This document shows, in pieces, positions 9,937 through 20,241 of a stretch of 64,000 bases of DNA; positions within the stretch are counted from its first letter, which is position 1; each line of letters opens with the position of its first letter. Position numbers and translations under genes: made by a program. The DNA is from Strigamia acuminata (taxonomy: Eukaryota > Arthropoda > Chilopoda > Geophilomorpha > Linotaeniidae), in assembly GCA_949358305.1 (NCBI GenBank), contig OX442319.1:4278001-4342000 (forward strand). Reading direction: 5' to 3'. The notes beneath the pieces were generated by a model. It worked only from the letters and a program-made list of their open reading frames with translations. It did not search any database and had not been told where the DNA came from.

Positions 9937-12900
9937 ATGGCGACTCCTTCAGAGAAGAGACCGAGAGGAAGGCCGGCGAAGAGACGAGTGGCGATCGATC
10001 TACCAGTCGTGGATCAAGAAGTGACTGAGTCACAAGAATTGTTTGAAGCCATGGATCAAACAGCTAACTGTAACTCGGCACAGTTAATCGTGAATGAATT
10101 CACGCAAGCGTTGGAGCGACAACAGCCATCCCCGCCCAGCGGCCAGTTGGACTTAAATAATCCAACTGGAAGTGGCCGTTCCAAGTCGCAAAACGATGAT
10201 TTGAATTTACGAATTCAATCATCAAGTGCGGAGCACTCGCTGAATTCATCACCGGTTCAAGGTGCAGCACAGCAAGATTCTGAGAACTCCAATATGGAAG
10301 TTTCTCATTCTCCCGTGCGTGTCACCATGATGGACGCACTCCGTGAGCAAGCTAGGCTCGAGGGAGTAAAAGTCACTAGCGAAATGACTGTGGAACAAAT
10401 CCACAAAGCTATGGTTCGCAAACAAAGCCAAAAAGACGTTGAAATCGTCAGAACAAGCTTGCAAGCAGAGTTCGAGCGAATGCGTGCAGAAATGCATCAG
10501 CAAAATGCCGAACTAAAACAACAACGTGCGAATGACCATGTTAAGTTGTTACAATTAGAGCAGGAAAAAGCTTCCTGGCTAATTACTGACGAAGAGCAAC
10601 AACAAAGGCTCGAGCAACTAAATCAAGCCCAAAAAGATTTAGAAATTGCTAATGAAAATTTGAGATTGGCCAACGCAAATTTGCGAGAAGCCAACACGAA
10701 TTTAATGACTGCCGAACTAACCGCCCCAGTTCGAGCGAGGGAAGAAATTCCCTCCACTTCTCGAAATTACGAGAATCATGCTGCAGAGCAAGCAGCAAGA
10801 GCTAAGAGATTAGCACAACGAGAAAACGAAGTATTTCTCGCTCGACAGCAGTCCGTAATTGATGCTGGTCAAGCCGCCAAAAGTCAAAGTACTGCAGAGC
10901 AGTTATTACGTGCCGACTTAGCTGCGCAAGCTCGTGAAAACGAAATTCTTCGCGCAGATCTGTTGACGGTACAAGAGAACTTTGCAGTAGTCGTACAAAA
11001 AGTACAAGACGTTTGCGGCGAAGATAATTTTGCAAAGCCAGCCCCAGTTTTGCAAAAAGGTGCTTCCAAATCACCTGAGTTGATTGATTTAACATCAGCT
11101 AAACCAAAAGTCAGTCGACAATCAAGTTGGACTGACAGCGATGACTCACGCAGTAGTCGTGGAAGCCGTAATAGTCATCACAGTCGCAAAAAGAGAAAGC
11201 GACAACCAGACCCGACCGAATATCATTCCCCAAAAGTTCCGCAAAATTCGGATAGATTCTTTAGCAATAGTGACCAATTAATTGGATTGCTGGCGAAAAA
11301 GAATAAAGAACGTGAGAAACCACACGATCGTGGACGGTCACACGATAATCCGCGAGAAGGCTCACCAAAACGAGATTGTCACAACGACATCCGTGATGGG
11401 CCGAGATACCGTGGAAATCCGCCAGGTGGTGACCCACCAGGTGGAGACAGTTCAGATGGACATGGAGGTGGCCACTCACGTGACCACAATTCGAATGGCA
11501 ATCGAAATGGAAGGGGACCACCAAATGGAGACCGTCGTCCGCCAGATGGCGACGATCCTCCGGACCCTGATCCGCCGCCAAATCCGAATCATGAATCTGC
11601 GTCAGATACAGATTCCTCACGTCCCAGTGTGAGAGGGCGATTTCGTCACAGAACACGTAGTAGAACTCAAAGACCCGATTTTTACACGAAAGATGAGATT
11701 GACCAGTTGTTGAGGCAAAATGCTCAACAACAGCGAAAAAGCAGAAGGGATAAAATTATTTTGCAAAAAATAAGTGAATTTACTTCTGATAAATGGACTC
11801 ATCAAACAACAGATGAAAAGTTCATTAGATGGGATCGAGTTATCCCACATGCCTATAATGGAAATTGGCAAGCAGGGTCAAACCTCTTGCTGGAAATATT
11901 CGAACTAGGCAAAGTTCACAGTTTTAGCTGTGAAGGTGCATTGGCCCATCTAGTACCAAGAATACTAGTTGGCGGTGTCAAGGAGTGGTTTCGCAGGAAA
12001 GACTTCACGAAGTGGGATGACTTCGTTAAACAATTTATGTTTAAATTTGGTGAATCGAGCGAAGACATCAAGACGCTTTGGAGATGTCTTAAGCAACGAA
12101 AAGGCGAAAGCTTACATTCGTACATGCTAAGAGCAGAGAATCTGCTTGGCAGAATGCCACATGCTGTTACTGATGCAACAGCAGATGATCAGTTTAGAGC
12201 TGGCCTCACAGAATATAGTAAAAATATTCTGATGATGTCGGACGCTCCCGACCCGGGGAAATTCTCCGAGTTAAACGAGTTCATGGAAGTCAATCAATTG
12301 CGCATTGACGAAAAGTACAAAGCTTACCTTACAGAAAGCGAAAGGTCAGCGTACTTAAAGCGAGAGAAAAGACTCGCTGAGCAAAACAATGAAACCTTTA
12401 ATGGTTTGAAATTGTTGCAGCCACCTAGTTACGAAGACTTTCTAGACGAAGTGGATGAGAAGAGTTCGAAAAAAGAATCTTCCAAAAAGGACGTCAAAAA
12501 TCCTCATTCAGTTCCTAAGTTACATGCAAATATAACTGGAGCTGAAACTCCGTCGTCTGAAGCTGAAGAAGCTGAAGAGGAGGAGGAAGCAGGAGATGAG
12601 ACGTTGGCTTTATTAGCCAAAGCAGCGGCGCTGTTAGCAAAAAATAACCCCGTTGCAGGCAAATGGAAGCCAAAAATGAAACCAAAAAATGTTTCATTTG
12701 ACGCATCAAAGGTGAATACCGAAAGGAATTCAAAATCACCCGCGGTGTCGCCAGAGCGCCGGTCTGACGCTCGTTCTCGTTCTGCCTCGCCAGCAGCAAC
12801 GAAAAAGAAATCGCCTGCCACTGATCCATGCAATTTATGCAAAAAATTAGGGCATTGGCAAAAAGACTGCCCTTCCTCTAAAAAGGACAAACCAGTGTCA

Positions 12901-12960
12901 ACAGCTGAGTTTGAAAAAGCAGTCAAGATCATAACTGACATGTTTCGAAAAAACTTGTAG
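9937..12960 (+). CDS. gag: Gypsy-1 Gag polyprotein
   Basis: The ORF encodes 1007 aa, unusually long for a Gypsy Gag. Residues about 132-265 are a strong coiled coil rich in Gln/Glu/Leu, with a second helical stretch at about 285-360. Residues 395-420 are Ser/Arg-rich, and 455-590 are Gly/Pro/Asp/His-rich and disordered. Residues about 629-763 match the retrotransposon Gag capsid domain. A CCHC zinc knuckle (CNLCKKLGHWQKDC) starts at residue 965, near the C-terminus, as expected for nucleocapsid. Gag would assemble the cytoplasmic particle and package element RNA. The ATG is the first in frame after the leader. The stop codon TAG at 12958-12960 directly follows the slippery site that leads into pol. 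Confidence 0.93.
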   Translation: MATPSEKRPRGRPAKRRVAIDLPVVDQEVTESQELFEAMDQTANCNSAQLIVNEFTQALERQQPSPPSGQLDLNNPTGSGRSKSQNDDLNLRIQSSSAEHSLNSSPVQGAAQQDSENSNMEVSHSPVRVTMMDALREQARLEGVKVTSEMTVEQIHKAMVRKQSQKDVEIVRTSLQAEFERMRAEMHQQNAELKQQRANDHVKLLQLEQEKASWLITDEEQQQRLEQLNQAQKDLEIANENLRLANANLREANTNLMTAELTAPVRAREEIPSTSRNYENHAAEQAARAKRLAQRENEVFLARQQSVIDAGQAAKSQSTAEQLLRADLAAQARENEILRADLLTVQENFAVVVQKVQDVCGEDNFAKPAPVLQKGASKSPELIDLTSAKPKVSRQSSWTDSDDSRSSRGSRNSHHSRKKRKRQPDPTEYHSPKVPQNSDRFFSNSDQLIGLLAKKNKEREKPHDRGRSHDNPREGSPKRDCHNDIRDGPRYRGNPPGGDPPGGDSSDGHGGGHSRDHNSNGNRNGRGPPNGDRRPPDGDDPPDPDPPPNPNHESASDTDSSRPSVRGRFRHRTRSRTQRPDFYTKDEIDQLLRQNAQQQRKSRRDKIILQKISEFTSDKWTHQTTDEKFIRWDRVIPHAYNGNWQAGSNLLLEIFELGKVHSFSCEGALAHLVPRILVGGVKEWFRRKDFTKWDDFVKQFMFKFGESSEDIKTLWRCLKQRKGESLHSYMLRAENLLGRMPHAVTDATADDQFRAGLTEYSKNILMMSDAPDPGKFSELNEFMEVNQLRIDEKYKAYLTESERSAYLKREKRLAEQNNETFNGLKLLQPPSYEDFLDEVDEKSSKKESSKKDVKNPHSVPKLHANITGAETPSSEAEEAEEEEEAGDETLALLAKAAALLAKNNPVAGKWKPKMKPKNVSFDASKVNTERNSKSPAVSPERRSDARSRSASPAATKKKSPATDPCNLCKKLGHWQKDCPSSKKDKPVSTAEFEKAVKIITDMFRKNL

Positions 12961-12994
12961 ACGCAGATCCATCAGGTCTAGTGGACGCTGCGTC
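12948..12994 (+). other. -1 programmed frameshift signal between gag and pol
   Basis: The heptamer A_AAA_AAC (12948-12954) sits exactly in the gag frame, one codon before the TAG. After a 5-nt spacer, GACGCAG (12960-12966) can pair perfectly with CTGCGTC (12988-12994), with a possible inner TCCA/TGGA stem (12968-12971 with 12982-12985). The pol frame is -1 relative to gag and opens upstream at 12939. This is the classic layout of slippery site, spacer and stem. It is structural evidence only; efficiency is unknown. Confidence 0.85.
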
Positions 12995-15900
12995 ACCTCC
13001 GAAATCGGAATCAGAGAATGAAAATCTGAAGATAATGGAAGATGTTGGAGAAGCTATTGATGAATTAATTCGTCAAACTGAACTAAAAGAAAATGGATCT
13101 CTTGATGTAAAAAAGGAGATTGTCGGCGAAACCCCGACTGAAGAAGACACTTCCAATATTCAAGATAAAGTCGAAGTTAAAGACGATAGACCAAGCTCAG
13201 TTCCAGAGACACCTGGAATTGAGGAATGCATTAAGTTATTTGCAACTACAACTCTTGATACCAATGAGTTATTAGATGAATTGCCTTTGGAGCCTCCAAT
13301 TACAATTCCTCATAAATTGCGCAAGTTTGAGTGCAAAGTGGCTGGAATACCAAACAGCCAAGACCTTCCGACGTTAAAGTTAGAAACGTTAAAAGGTGTA
13401 ATAACCGGAATGTTGGACTCAGGAGCAAATAAAAGCTTCCTAGCCACTTCAGTTATTAATCAATTAGGTCTAGAAAAATATCTACGACCTATCGGACCTG
13501 GTGTCAGAGTCACGACGGCAAGTGAAGAAGTCACTCCAGATGGAACCATTCATCTTTCATTTCGATGGACACATGGCACGTTACGTCATCCGTTCATCGT
13601 AATACCAAATAAGTATCCAATGGTACTATTGGGTTGCGATTTTATGAATAAATTAAAAATCCAACCTAATCCACAGACGATGTCTTGGAATTTCACGCAA
13701 CCTGTGGATGCAGATTTACCCTACATTCCACAAGCGTTGCTGGATCGTTATTTGGAGAAAATAGAGGAACCCGATTCCTCATTTGTGACCTTTGCAAAAG
13801 CTTACGCTGCAAGTGTAACTCAAAGCAAAATTGATGAAGAGAATTTCATCCAAAAGTTAGTCAAAGAAGCTAACTTAAATTTGGAGCAATCCAAATTATT
13901 AGAAAAGATGTTATCCAAACATAAAAGGATTATTTCTAAAGATCCAGGTAAAACACACCTGGTTAAGCACAAAATTGAGCTTGACACGGAGAAACCCATC
14001 CGTGTCCCCTTTAAGAGCATAAACCCTCAAAAAAGGGAAATAATCAGACAACTTTGTCAAGACATGATTGACAAAGGCGTAGTCGTCAAAGCTGAAGGCG
14101 ATTACGGAATGAGGCCAGTCCTAGTCATGCGACCAGGAAACGACCCACGCTTGTGCATTGATTTTCGCCCCATCAATACACATACTAAGTACAACCCACC
14201 TCAAATGCCAACAATTGAGGAAATTCTGCGAGAAATCGGAGAATTCGAGTGGGTCAGTACTATAGATCTGACCAAGGGATATTGGCAGATAGAATTGCGC
14301 CCTGAAGACAGAGAAAAAACTGCCTTCTGGAGCCCAATGGGAAGACTAATGTTTTTAGTCATGCCTTTCGGATTAGTAAACGCACCAACTACCTTCCAAG
14401 AATTGATGGAAAAAGTTTTGGGTGACGTTTACAGAAAATTTGCATGGGCATATTTGGATGACATAATTGTTGTATCTAAATCGTTCGAAGAACACATTAA
14501 ACATTTAGATATAGTGTTTAAAAAATTGGCAGAAGCTAATTTACATGCGCATCCTGGCAAGACGCATCTCTGTAGAAAGGAATTAATTTTTCTAGGCTAC
14601 AAAGTAGGAGTAGAAGGACTTGCAGTAGACCCTAAAAAAGTCGCTGCAATTACGCAATTTCCGGCTCCTACCAATCTTAAGGAATTACAAAGATTTCTAG
14701 GCATGGTGAATTTCTTTCACCGCCTAATCAAGAATTTGGCCACAGTGGCAGAACCACTAAGGCCACTCTTGAAGAAAGATGCGGAGTTCGATTGGGAACT
14801 GCATCATCAAGCAGCATTCGACGCAATAAAAGACCTGCTTACGAATGCTGAAACAATGAAGATGCCTGACTTGTACATGCCATTTATTGTTCATACTGAC
14901 GCCAGTAAACAAGGGTTGGGTGCAGCCCTTACACAAAAGAAAATTGTGGATGGCCAAGAAGTCGAAATGCCATGCGTGTATGCAAGCAGAAGCTTGCAAC
15001 CCGCTGAAAAGAATTATACTGTGACAGAATTAGAATGTCTCGCAGTAGTATGGGGATTACGCAAATTTCGCCCATACTTAGAGTACACTACATTCACTGT
15101 ACAAACGGATCACCAAGCACTTAAGTGGTTGATGTCGTTATCTGACCCGTCGGGCAGATTAGCTCGTTGGCAAATGGAGCTAATGGCGTATTCGTTCGAA
15201 ATACAATACGTCAAAGGTCCGCTGAATGTAATAGCAGACGCATTGTCACGTGCACCTGTCAGCGCACCTGACGAACCAGAAGACGATGGCGATAATGATG
15301 ATTTATTATCATATTGTCCATCTCCTTGCCGAAGTTGGCAAATGGGAAAATTGAACGAATTACCCAAGTCAATAATAGTTAATGACGACGATCAAGCATT
15401 AATTAATTTTTGTATTAACATGCATGATCCGTCAGGAACCCCTGACGTCGAATTAAGAGCTATGATGGCTAAAAAATTCGAGCTGCCAACAACAAATGTT
15501 TTAATTAAAGCATTTGCAGCTAAAATTGCGAAGCAATTAGAATGTGATCCTCCAACGAGAGATGACATTATTGCAGCGCAAAAAGCAGACGAATTTTGCC
15601 AACATATTCGCAATTACTTGCTAAACAAGCAATATCCAAGTTACATAGTAACTCGTCTTCAAAGAAGAAACTTTGAAAGACACGCGAGTACTTATCTCAT
15701 TGAAGAAGATATGCTACTCCATTATCATCCTACCTCCACCGATGAATTGGGAGAGGATGGTAGGGCACTTAAAGTTGTTGTGCCAAGAAAATTGATTTAT
15801 AAAATCATTTGGTTGATGCACGGACATCCACTGTCCGGCCACCCAGGCATTGCGAGGACAATGTACCGAACTCGAAGAGTTTATACCTGGAAAGGTATGA

Positions 15901-17207
15901 AACGTGATATTACACGTTTTATTCAACATTGTCAAGGATGTCAGGCATGTAAGCCGAGATCAAAGACCGAAATTGAAGGCGCTCAAATTGGACCATTTGG
16001 ACCATTTGACTGCCTCAGTGTGGATTTGTCTGGTCCCAAACCAAGAACCAGAAAAAACAATACCCACATTTGCGTCATCGTAGATGTCGCTACACATTGG
16101 CCCGAATTATTTCCAATGTGTAATCCAACGGCAATAAAAGTTGCCAACACAATTTATCACTTATCAATGACTTTCGGATTTCCGAGACAAATCATAAGTG
16201 ATAATGGACCACAATTTCGATCACAGGTCTATAAAGAATTTTGCAAAAAATTCGACATGTCGCGAACACCGACATCGATTTATCATCCACAAAGCAATCC
16301 TGTGGAGAGAACCAATCGAGATATTAAATATTTAGTTTCGATTTATTTAGATATTCATGACCAATGGGATGAGTATCTACGCGAATTTGCATTCAGTTTG
16401 AGAACAACTGTAACAAGAGGCAGAGATTATTCTCCTGCTTTCTTAAATTTTTTCCGAGAATTAAGAATTCCTTGGGATCCAAGAATTCCGGAAGGAATTT
16501 TAGTCATTGATCCAAAAAATCCGCATTTATATGTTCAGAAATTAGAAACAATAATTGCAGAGACGTATCAGCATATGATGTCTCACGTCTTAGATTTGAG
16601 ACGCCGTGTCGAAGCTGAAAAATCAGATAAGAAATTCGACAACTTCAGACAAAATGATTTAGTCTGGCGAGAGTCTCATATTCTCTCAAATGCCGCTAAA
16701 GGAATAGCAGCAGGCATTTCACCGAAAAGGAATGGGCCTTATGTAATTATCAAAAGGTTACAAGGAGGCGCCTTTCAACTTCGACGGCTGAGTGATAATA
16801 AAATTTATCCAGCTGTTCACGGCACTGAATTAATGCCGTACTTTCCCGTTTTCAACCAAGAAATTTGGCTGGAAGGGGAGGAAGTGGGTCAAAAAACAAA
16901 GAATATTGTTAATACCTTGGATGATGCTAAATTATCCAAAATTCCTGTCGAAAACACGGAATCGAGTAAAAAATCGAAACTCAAAAATAACGAAGTCGAT
17001 GAAATAAACCAGCGACTTGAAAATGTTTCTCTTGATGAAAATCTAGAAAAGGAAATGTTTTTAGAAAAAGAGAAAATTTCAAACAATGAAGTATATAACT
17101 CATCTGACATTGGAGACGATGCTGATGACAATCTAAACAAGTTGGATTGTACTTCGCGAAAGTCAAAGTACAACTTGAGATCTCGCGTTCCGCGAGCCAA
17201 GACATAG
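12954..17207 (+). CDS. pol: Gypsy-1 Pol (protease-RT-RNase H-integrase)
   Basis: This is expressed as a Gag-Pol fusion by -1 frameshifting; there is no ATG near the frame's beginning. Numbering from 12981, there is an aspartic protease with LDSGANKS (catalytic Asp 146). The reverse transcriptase follows, with the YLDD box at 491-494, then RNase H with HTDAS (638-642). The integrase has an HHCC zinc finger starting near 947 (HGHPLSGHPG to CQGCQACK) and a catalytic core with D1015, D1074 and E1109 (34 residues between the last two). The C-terminal tail is charged and ends in a basic YNLRSRVPRAK motif; I see no chromodomain. All hallmark catalytic residues are present and the frame is intact. 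The order RT-RH-IN defines Ty3/Gypsy. Confidence 0.96.
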   Translation, partial: LVDADPSGLVDAASPPKSESENENLKIMEDVGEAIDELIRQTELKENGSLDVKKEIVGETPTEEDTSNIQDKVEVKDDRPSSVPETPGIEECIKLFATTTLDTNELLDELPLEPPITIPHKLRKFECKVAGIPNSQDLPTLKLETLKGVITGMLDSGANKSFLATSVINQLGLEKYLRPIGPGVRVTTASEEVTPDGTIHLSFRWTHGTLRHPFIVIPNKYPMVLLGCDFMNKLKIQPNPQTMSWNFTQPVDADLPYIPQALLDRYLEKIEEPDSSFVTFAKAYAASVTQSKIDEENFIQKLVKEANLNLEQSKLLEKMLSKHKRIISKDPGKTHLVKHKIELDTEKPIRVPFKSINPQKREIIRQLCQDMIDKGVVVKAEGDYGMRPVLVMRPGNDPRLCIDFRPINTHTKYNPPQMPTIEEILREIGEFEWVSTIDLTKGYWQIELRPEDREKTAFWSPMGRLMFLVMPFGLVNAPTTFQELMEKVLGDVYRKFAWAYLDDIIVVSKSFEEHIKHLDIVFKKLAEANLHAHPGKTHLCRKELIFLGYKVGVEGLAVDPKKVAAITQFPAPTNLKELQRFLGMVNFFHRLIKNLATVAEPLRPLLKKDAEFDWELHHQAAFDAIKDLLTNAETMKMPDLYMPFIVHTDASKQGLGAALTQKKIVDGQEVEMPCVYASRSLQPAEKNYTVTELECLAVVWGLRKFRPYLEYTTFTVQTDHQALKWLMSLSDPSGRLARWQMELMAYSFEIQYVKGPLNVIADALSRAPVSAPDEPEDDGDNDDLLSYCPSPCRSWQMGKLNELPKSIIVNDDDQALINFCINMHDPSGTPDVELRAMMAKKFELPTTNVLIKAFAAKIAKQLECDPPTRDDIIAAQKADEFCQHIRNYLLNKQYPSYIVTRLQRRNFERHASTYLIEEDMLLHYHPTSTDELGEDGRALKVVVPRKLIYKIIWLMHGHPLSGHPGIARTMYRTRRVYTWKGMKRDITRFIQHCQGCQACKPRSKTEIEGAQIGPFGPFDCLSVDLSGPKPRTRKNNTHICVIVDVATHWPELFPMCNPTAIKVANTIYHLSMTFGFPRQIISDNGPQFRSQVYKEFCKKFDMSRTPTSIYHPQSNPVERTNRDIKYLVSIYLDIHDQWDEYLREFAFSLRTTVTRGRDYSPAFLNFFRELRIPWDPRIPEGILVIDPKNPHLYVQKLETIIAETYQHMMSHVLDLRRRVEAEKSDKKFDNFRQNDLVWRESHILSNAAKGIAAGISPKRNGPYVIIKRLQGGAFQLRRLSDNKIYPAVHGTELMPYFPVFNQEIWLEGEEVGQKTKNIVNTLDDAKLSKIPVENTESSKKSKLKNNEVDEINQRLENVSLDENLEKEMFLEKEKISNNEVYNSSDIGDDADDNLNKLDCTSRKSKYNLRSRVPRAKT

Positions 17208-17396
17208 TGTTGTCTTTCACCTTTTGGGTTTACCCAAAAGATCCGAGAAAGCAATCTCGTGACGTCATTCGTAGTACCCGCTCGAATGACAACGTTAATC
17301 ATACGTTATAATTAGTGACGTCACAAAGCGTCTCTAATCCAAGTTCGTGTTTGCAATCAACGAACTTAGTCACTTTTTCAAAAGTTTCGAGAGTGT
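17208..17396 (+). promoter_or_regulatory. Pol-ORF3 spacer with two CRE/ATF octamers
   Basis: Two perfect TGACGTCA palindromes occur at 17260-17267 and 17316-17323, 56 bp apart. Such octamers bind CREB/ATF factors in animals. They lie 75-140 bp upstream of the first ATG of the third gene, so an internal promoter is possible. A small hairpin (CTTTTGGGTTTACCCAAAAG, 17221-17240) lies just before them. Confidence 0.45.
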
Positions 17397-20189
17397 ATGC
17401 ATCGCATCGCCTACGTTACGACCCGAATAGTTCGACAACCTGATCGTAAGTAATTTTTCTGTATGAAAAATTTGATAAAACATAAGATTTATGTATTATT
17501 TCTCTTTCAAGACGAAAGAATTTCCGAAATTACCGGAAAACGAAAGAGAATGGACGAGGAAGCGATCCAACTCCAGGCGGACGGAGAAATGCCCATGGAA
17601 GGGGCAAATGAAGACGTTCAATTGACGCTTCAACAACGGGTAAATTATTAGAATAAATTTTTACCAAGTGTTTAAGTCAGAAAAATTGAGTAATTTCACT
17701 TTTCCTGACTTCAAACACAAGCCGCTAAAAAATAAAAATGGCGGCTATAAAAGTCACGTGCTTCAAGCATGTGCGAAGGGAGTTGCCATGACAACCAACA
17801 TCCCTTAGTGACTCACAGCCACAAGCGCTAAGCTTAAAAAATATTTCAAATAAGAAATTATTTGTTTATTTTTAAATAAACTAATTTATTTATTTTTCTT
17901 CGAATATAGATCGAGAGGGATCGAGAAACACCATTCGCGCTTCCCGATCACGTGCCGACTCAGCACCCGCTGATTTTTCGAGCGGCATTGCCCGAAAAAA
18001 TCAGAAGACTGAAGACGGCAAACAATACCTGGTGGAAGTTGCGCCACGACTTCAGCAGATCAGCGCTGCAAGGATTTGGTGCAAAAGGAAGATTCATCGA
18101 GCGCCTTCACGTGGACGGTGTCGACGAAATCGAGTGGACGCTCGACGAGAGCCCCCCAGGACCGCTTGCAGCAGAGTTGCTGCACAACCAGTGGCCAGTG
18201 ACGCCACGAGAGCGTCACGAGCGCAGAAGAGCGCTAAAGAGTACCGGAATTAATTACGGTGCTCTAACCCAATTGAGGAAGAACCTCAAGACGACACAAC
18301 GCGAAGTCGTTAAACGGTATCGCAAATCCGTTCGTGACGGGAACCCACAACTTCCCGTCACACAAACCGAGCTCCACCAGTTGGCGCTCGCCGGGTGTTT
18401 TAACGATTTTCCGGGATTTTTCCCGTCCAAAGCACTCCGAGCTGCCGCGGTGCAGCTTCGCGTCGACGAAAATCGACAACTGGCTCGAGAACACGAGGCA
18501 GAGGAGCAAGCGCGTTGCGCTCTCCCTTTTTATCAAGAAGATGAAATTCCGGCCCCAGCGGCCATCAATCCTCCGCCGCAAGACGAGGATTTGAGGGTGG
18601 GGCAACTCCCTCCGCCGGTTCCAGTCCGACCGATGTTCCGCGAATCAAGCCGCGATCGAGAGGAACGTCAGAGGCGATCACGCCCATATTCGACTGACGC
18701 GCAGCCATCACGCCCGCAGTCGCGACGAGGACGGACACCAGAGTCGTTTGGCTCGTCGTCTTCGCTGAGTTTCGAATCGGACTCCACAATTAAGTCCGCC
18801 CGAAGTAGCCGAACCGCCTCCACGTTCAAAGTGGACAACCCGGCTACTCCATACGCCATGAGACGTGTCGTCGGTGATATTTCTCCCGACTGTAGTGTGC
18901 CTGTACCTGGACACGCTAGCCGCTTGCCCGAACAAGGTTATGTTTCCCGCTTGCCGGCTGGAGTTAGCAACCTGCAACTCCGGCCATTTTTCAGTGAGTC
19001 GTTCGGCCCACAATGGACCTGCTACGAGCAGCAACCCATTAGAGCGCAGCAGGAAGTGCTCCAGAAGCTGGACGCATACCAAAGCGCCCAGATCGCCGAG
19101 TCACAGAAGGACTGGCAGAGACTAGCTGAAAGGCTAGAAGTCTCCGACATCAATACCATTGATGATCCCCGCCTGATGGATTTTCAGCGTCAGCTAATTC
19201 CGGGGATGACTAGGGTGTTGTACCCTGGTGTTCTTCCTTCGCCAGGACAGGCGTTAGCGGCCATTACGTACCTTTGGACCGCGCCGATGGGCCTGTCGGA
19301 GAAGAAAGTCGAGCTGTGGTACCACCTCAGGCTCGACCCGCCTACGATCTTAGCCGAGCTAATAAAGCAAGTCGTAGCAAACGGTGAGACCGAAGAAGAG
19401 GCCGCCGTTCGGTTGCGAACCGAGTGGTCCTTTGCGAAGGCCACGGCGCGAATGACCGGAAGACCACCGCTTCCAGTTACAAGCGCCACAGCAGCTGCGT
19501 CACTGGCTGTTTTCCAGTCGGCCCAAGAGGGCGCTGGATGTTCATTTTGGCCAGAGAACGCCGGAAGTTCTCAAACTCCAGCCGGAGTTCAACGGGTAGT
19601 CGAAACCCGTCAGCTCCCCGGTGTGGGTCAAGCACCGGGACGAGGCGTCACACCCTCGTCAACCTCCGCACCCGCGTTGGTTTTCTTGGGCCCGCAGTGC
19701 CATTTTGACGATGCCACGACGGAAGACTCACGTCCGCCGCCGCCGCCAGCCAAGCCGGAGACGAAGGTCAAGCCGCTGAAAAAAGAGTCGGCTTTCAAGA
19801 CCCTGATGCGCCTGTATCCGCACTTCTATTTGACGCCGGATACGCGAACACTGCTTAGCAACAACCACAAGTTGTCGAGGCAGGTGTTTATGTGGCTCGA
19901 GGACCACATCCGGGTGTTAAGCCCACCATCAGTGCTCCACGATCGACTCCTGAGAGCACGATTGGCGCCAGAGGATCCCATAGAGTTTGCGGCGCTAGGA
20001 TTTTTCAACCGAGCGAACTCGGCGAGAATCATCCAGGTTTGGCTTCATGTCAACCCTGGAATGGTCTCCGGACCAAACGCAGGTCGCGACCTGTGTACGG
20101 TTAACGAGCGGTCCAACCCGAGGGACGACACCACGGATATGATGCGCCCGTTGACGCCTGAGCGAACTCAGACCATGGACGAATCATAA
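17397..20189 (+). CDS. Gypsy-1 third gene, three exons, env position, unknown function
   Basis: Exon 1 17397-17445, exon 2 17512-17639, exon 3 17910-20189. Intron 1 is 66 bp (GTAAGT donor; CTCTTTCAAG acceptor) and joins in phase 1. Intron 2 is 270 bp (GTAAAT donor; TTCGAATATAG acceptor) and joins in phase 0. The frame stays open from the ATG at 17397 to the TAA at 20187-20189, about 818 aa. Exon 3 has no ATG at its beginning, which supports splicing. Exon 2 encodes a basic KRKR cluster. The long exon encodes a basic N-terminal region, a Ser/Arg/Pro-rich middle, a helical region around YEQQPIRAQQEVLQKL, and a Pro-rich segment before a final helical domain. I see no signal peptide, membrane anchor or furin-like site, so it is not a normal envelope protein. 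Codon and base usage is visibly more GC-rich than gag and pol. The family is not recognised. Confidence 0.72.
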
Positions 20190-20228
20190 ATTGGTTCGTT
20201 CATTTTCTCTCCATGTAAGATTCGTCTT

Positions 20229-20241
20229 AAATGGGGGGATG
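20229..20241 (+). other. Gypsy-1 polypurine tract
   Basis: AAATGGGGGGATG lies directly before the 3' LTR and would prime plus-strand DNA synthesis. Confidence 0.8.

Noticed and set aside
16860-17207. Chromodomain at the end of Gypsy-1 Pol
   Set aside because: The tail is charged and low in aromatic residues; I see no chromodomain pattern.
17397-20189. Third gene as a retroviral-type envelope
   Set aside because: No hydrophobic signal peptide, membrane anchor or cleavage motif is visible; composition is Pro/Arg/Ser-rich.
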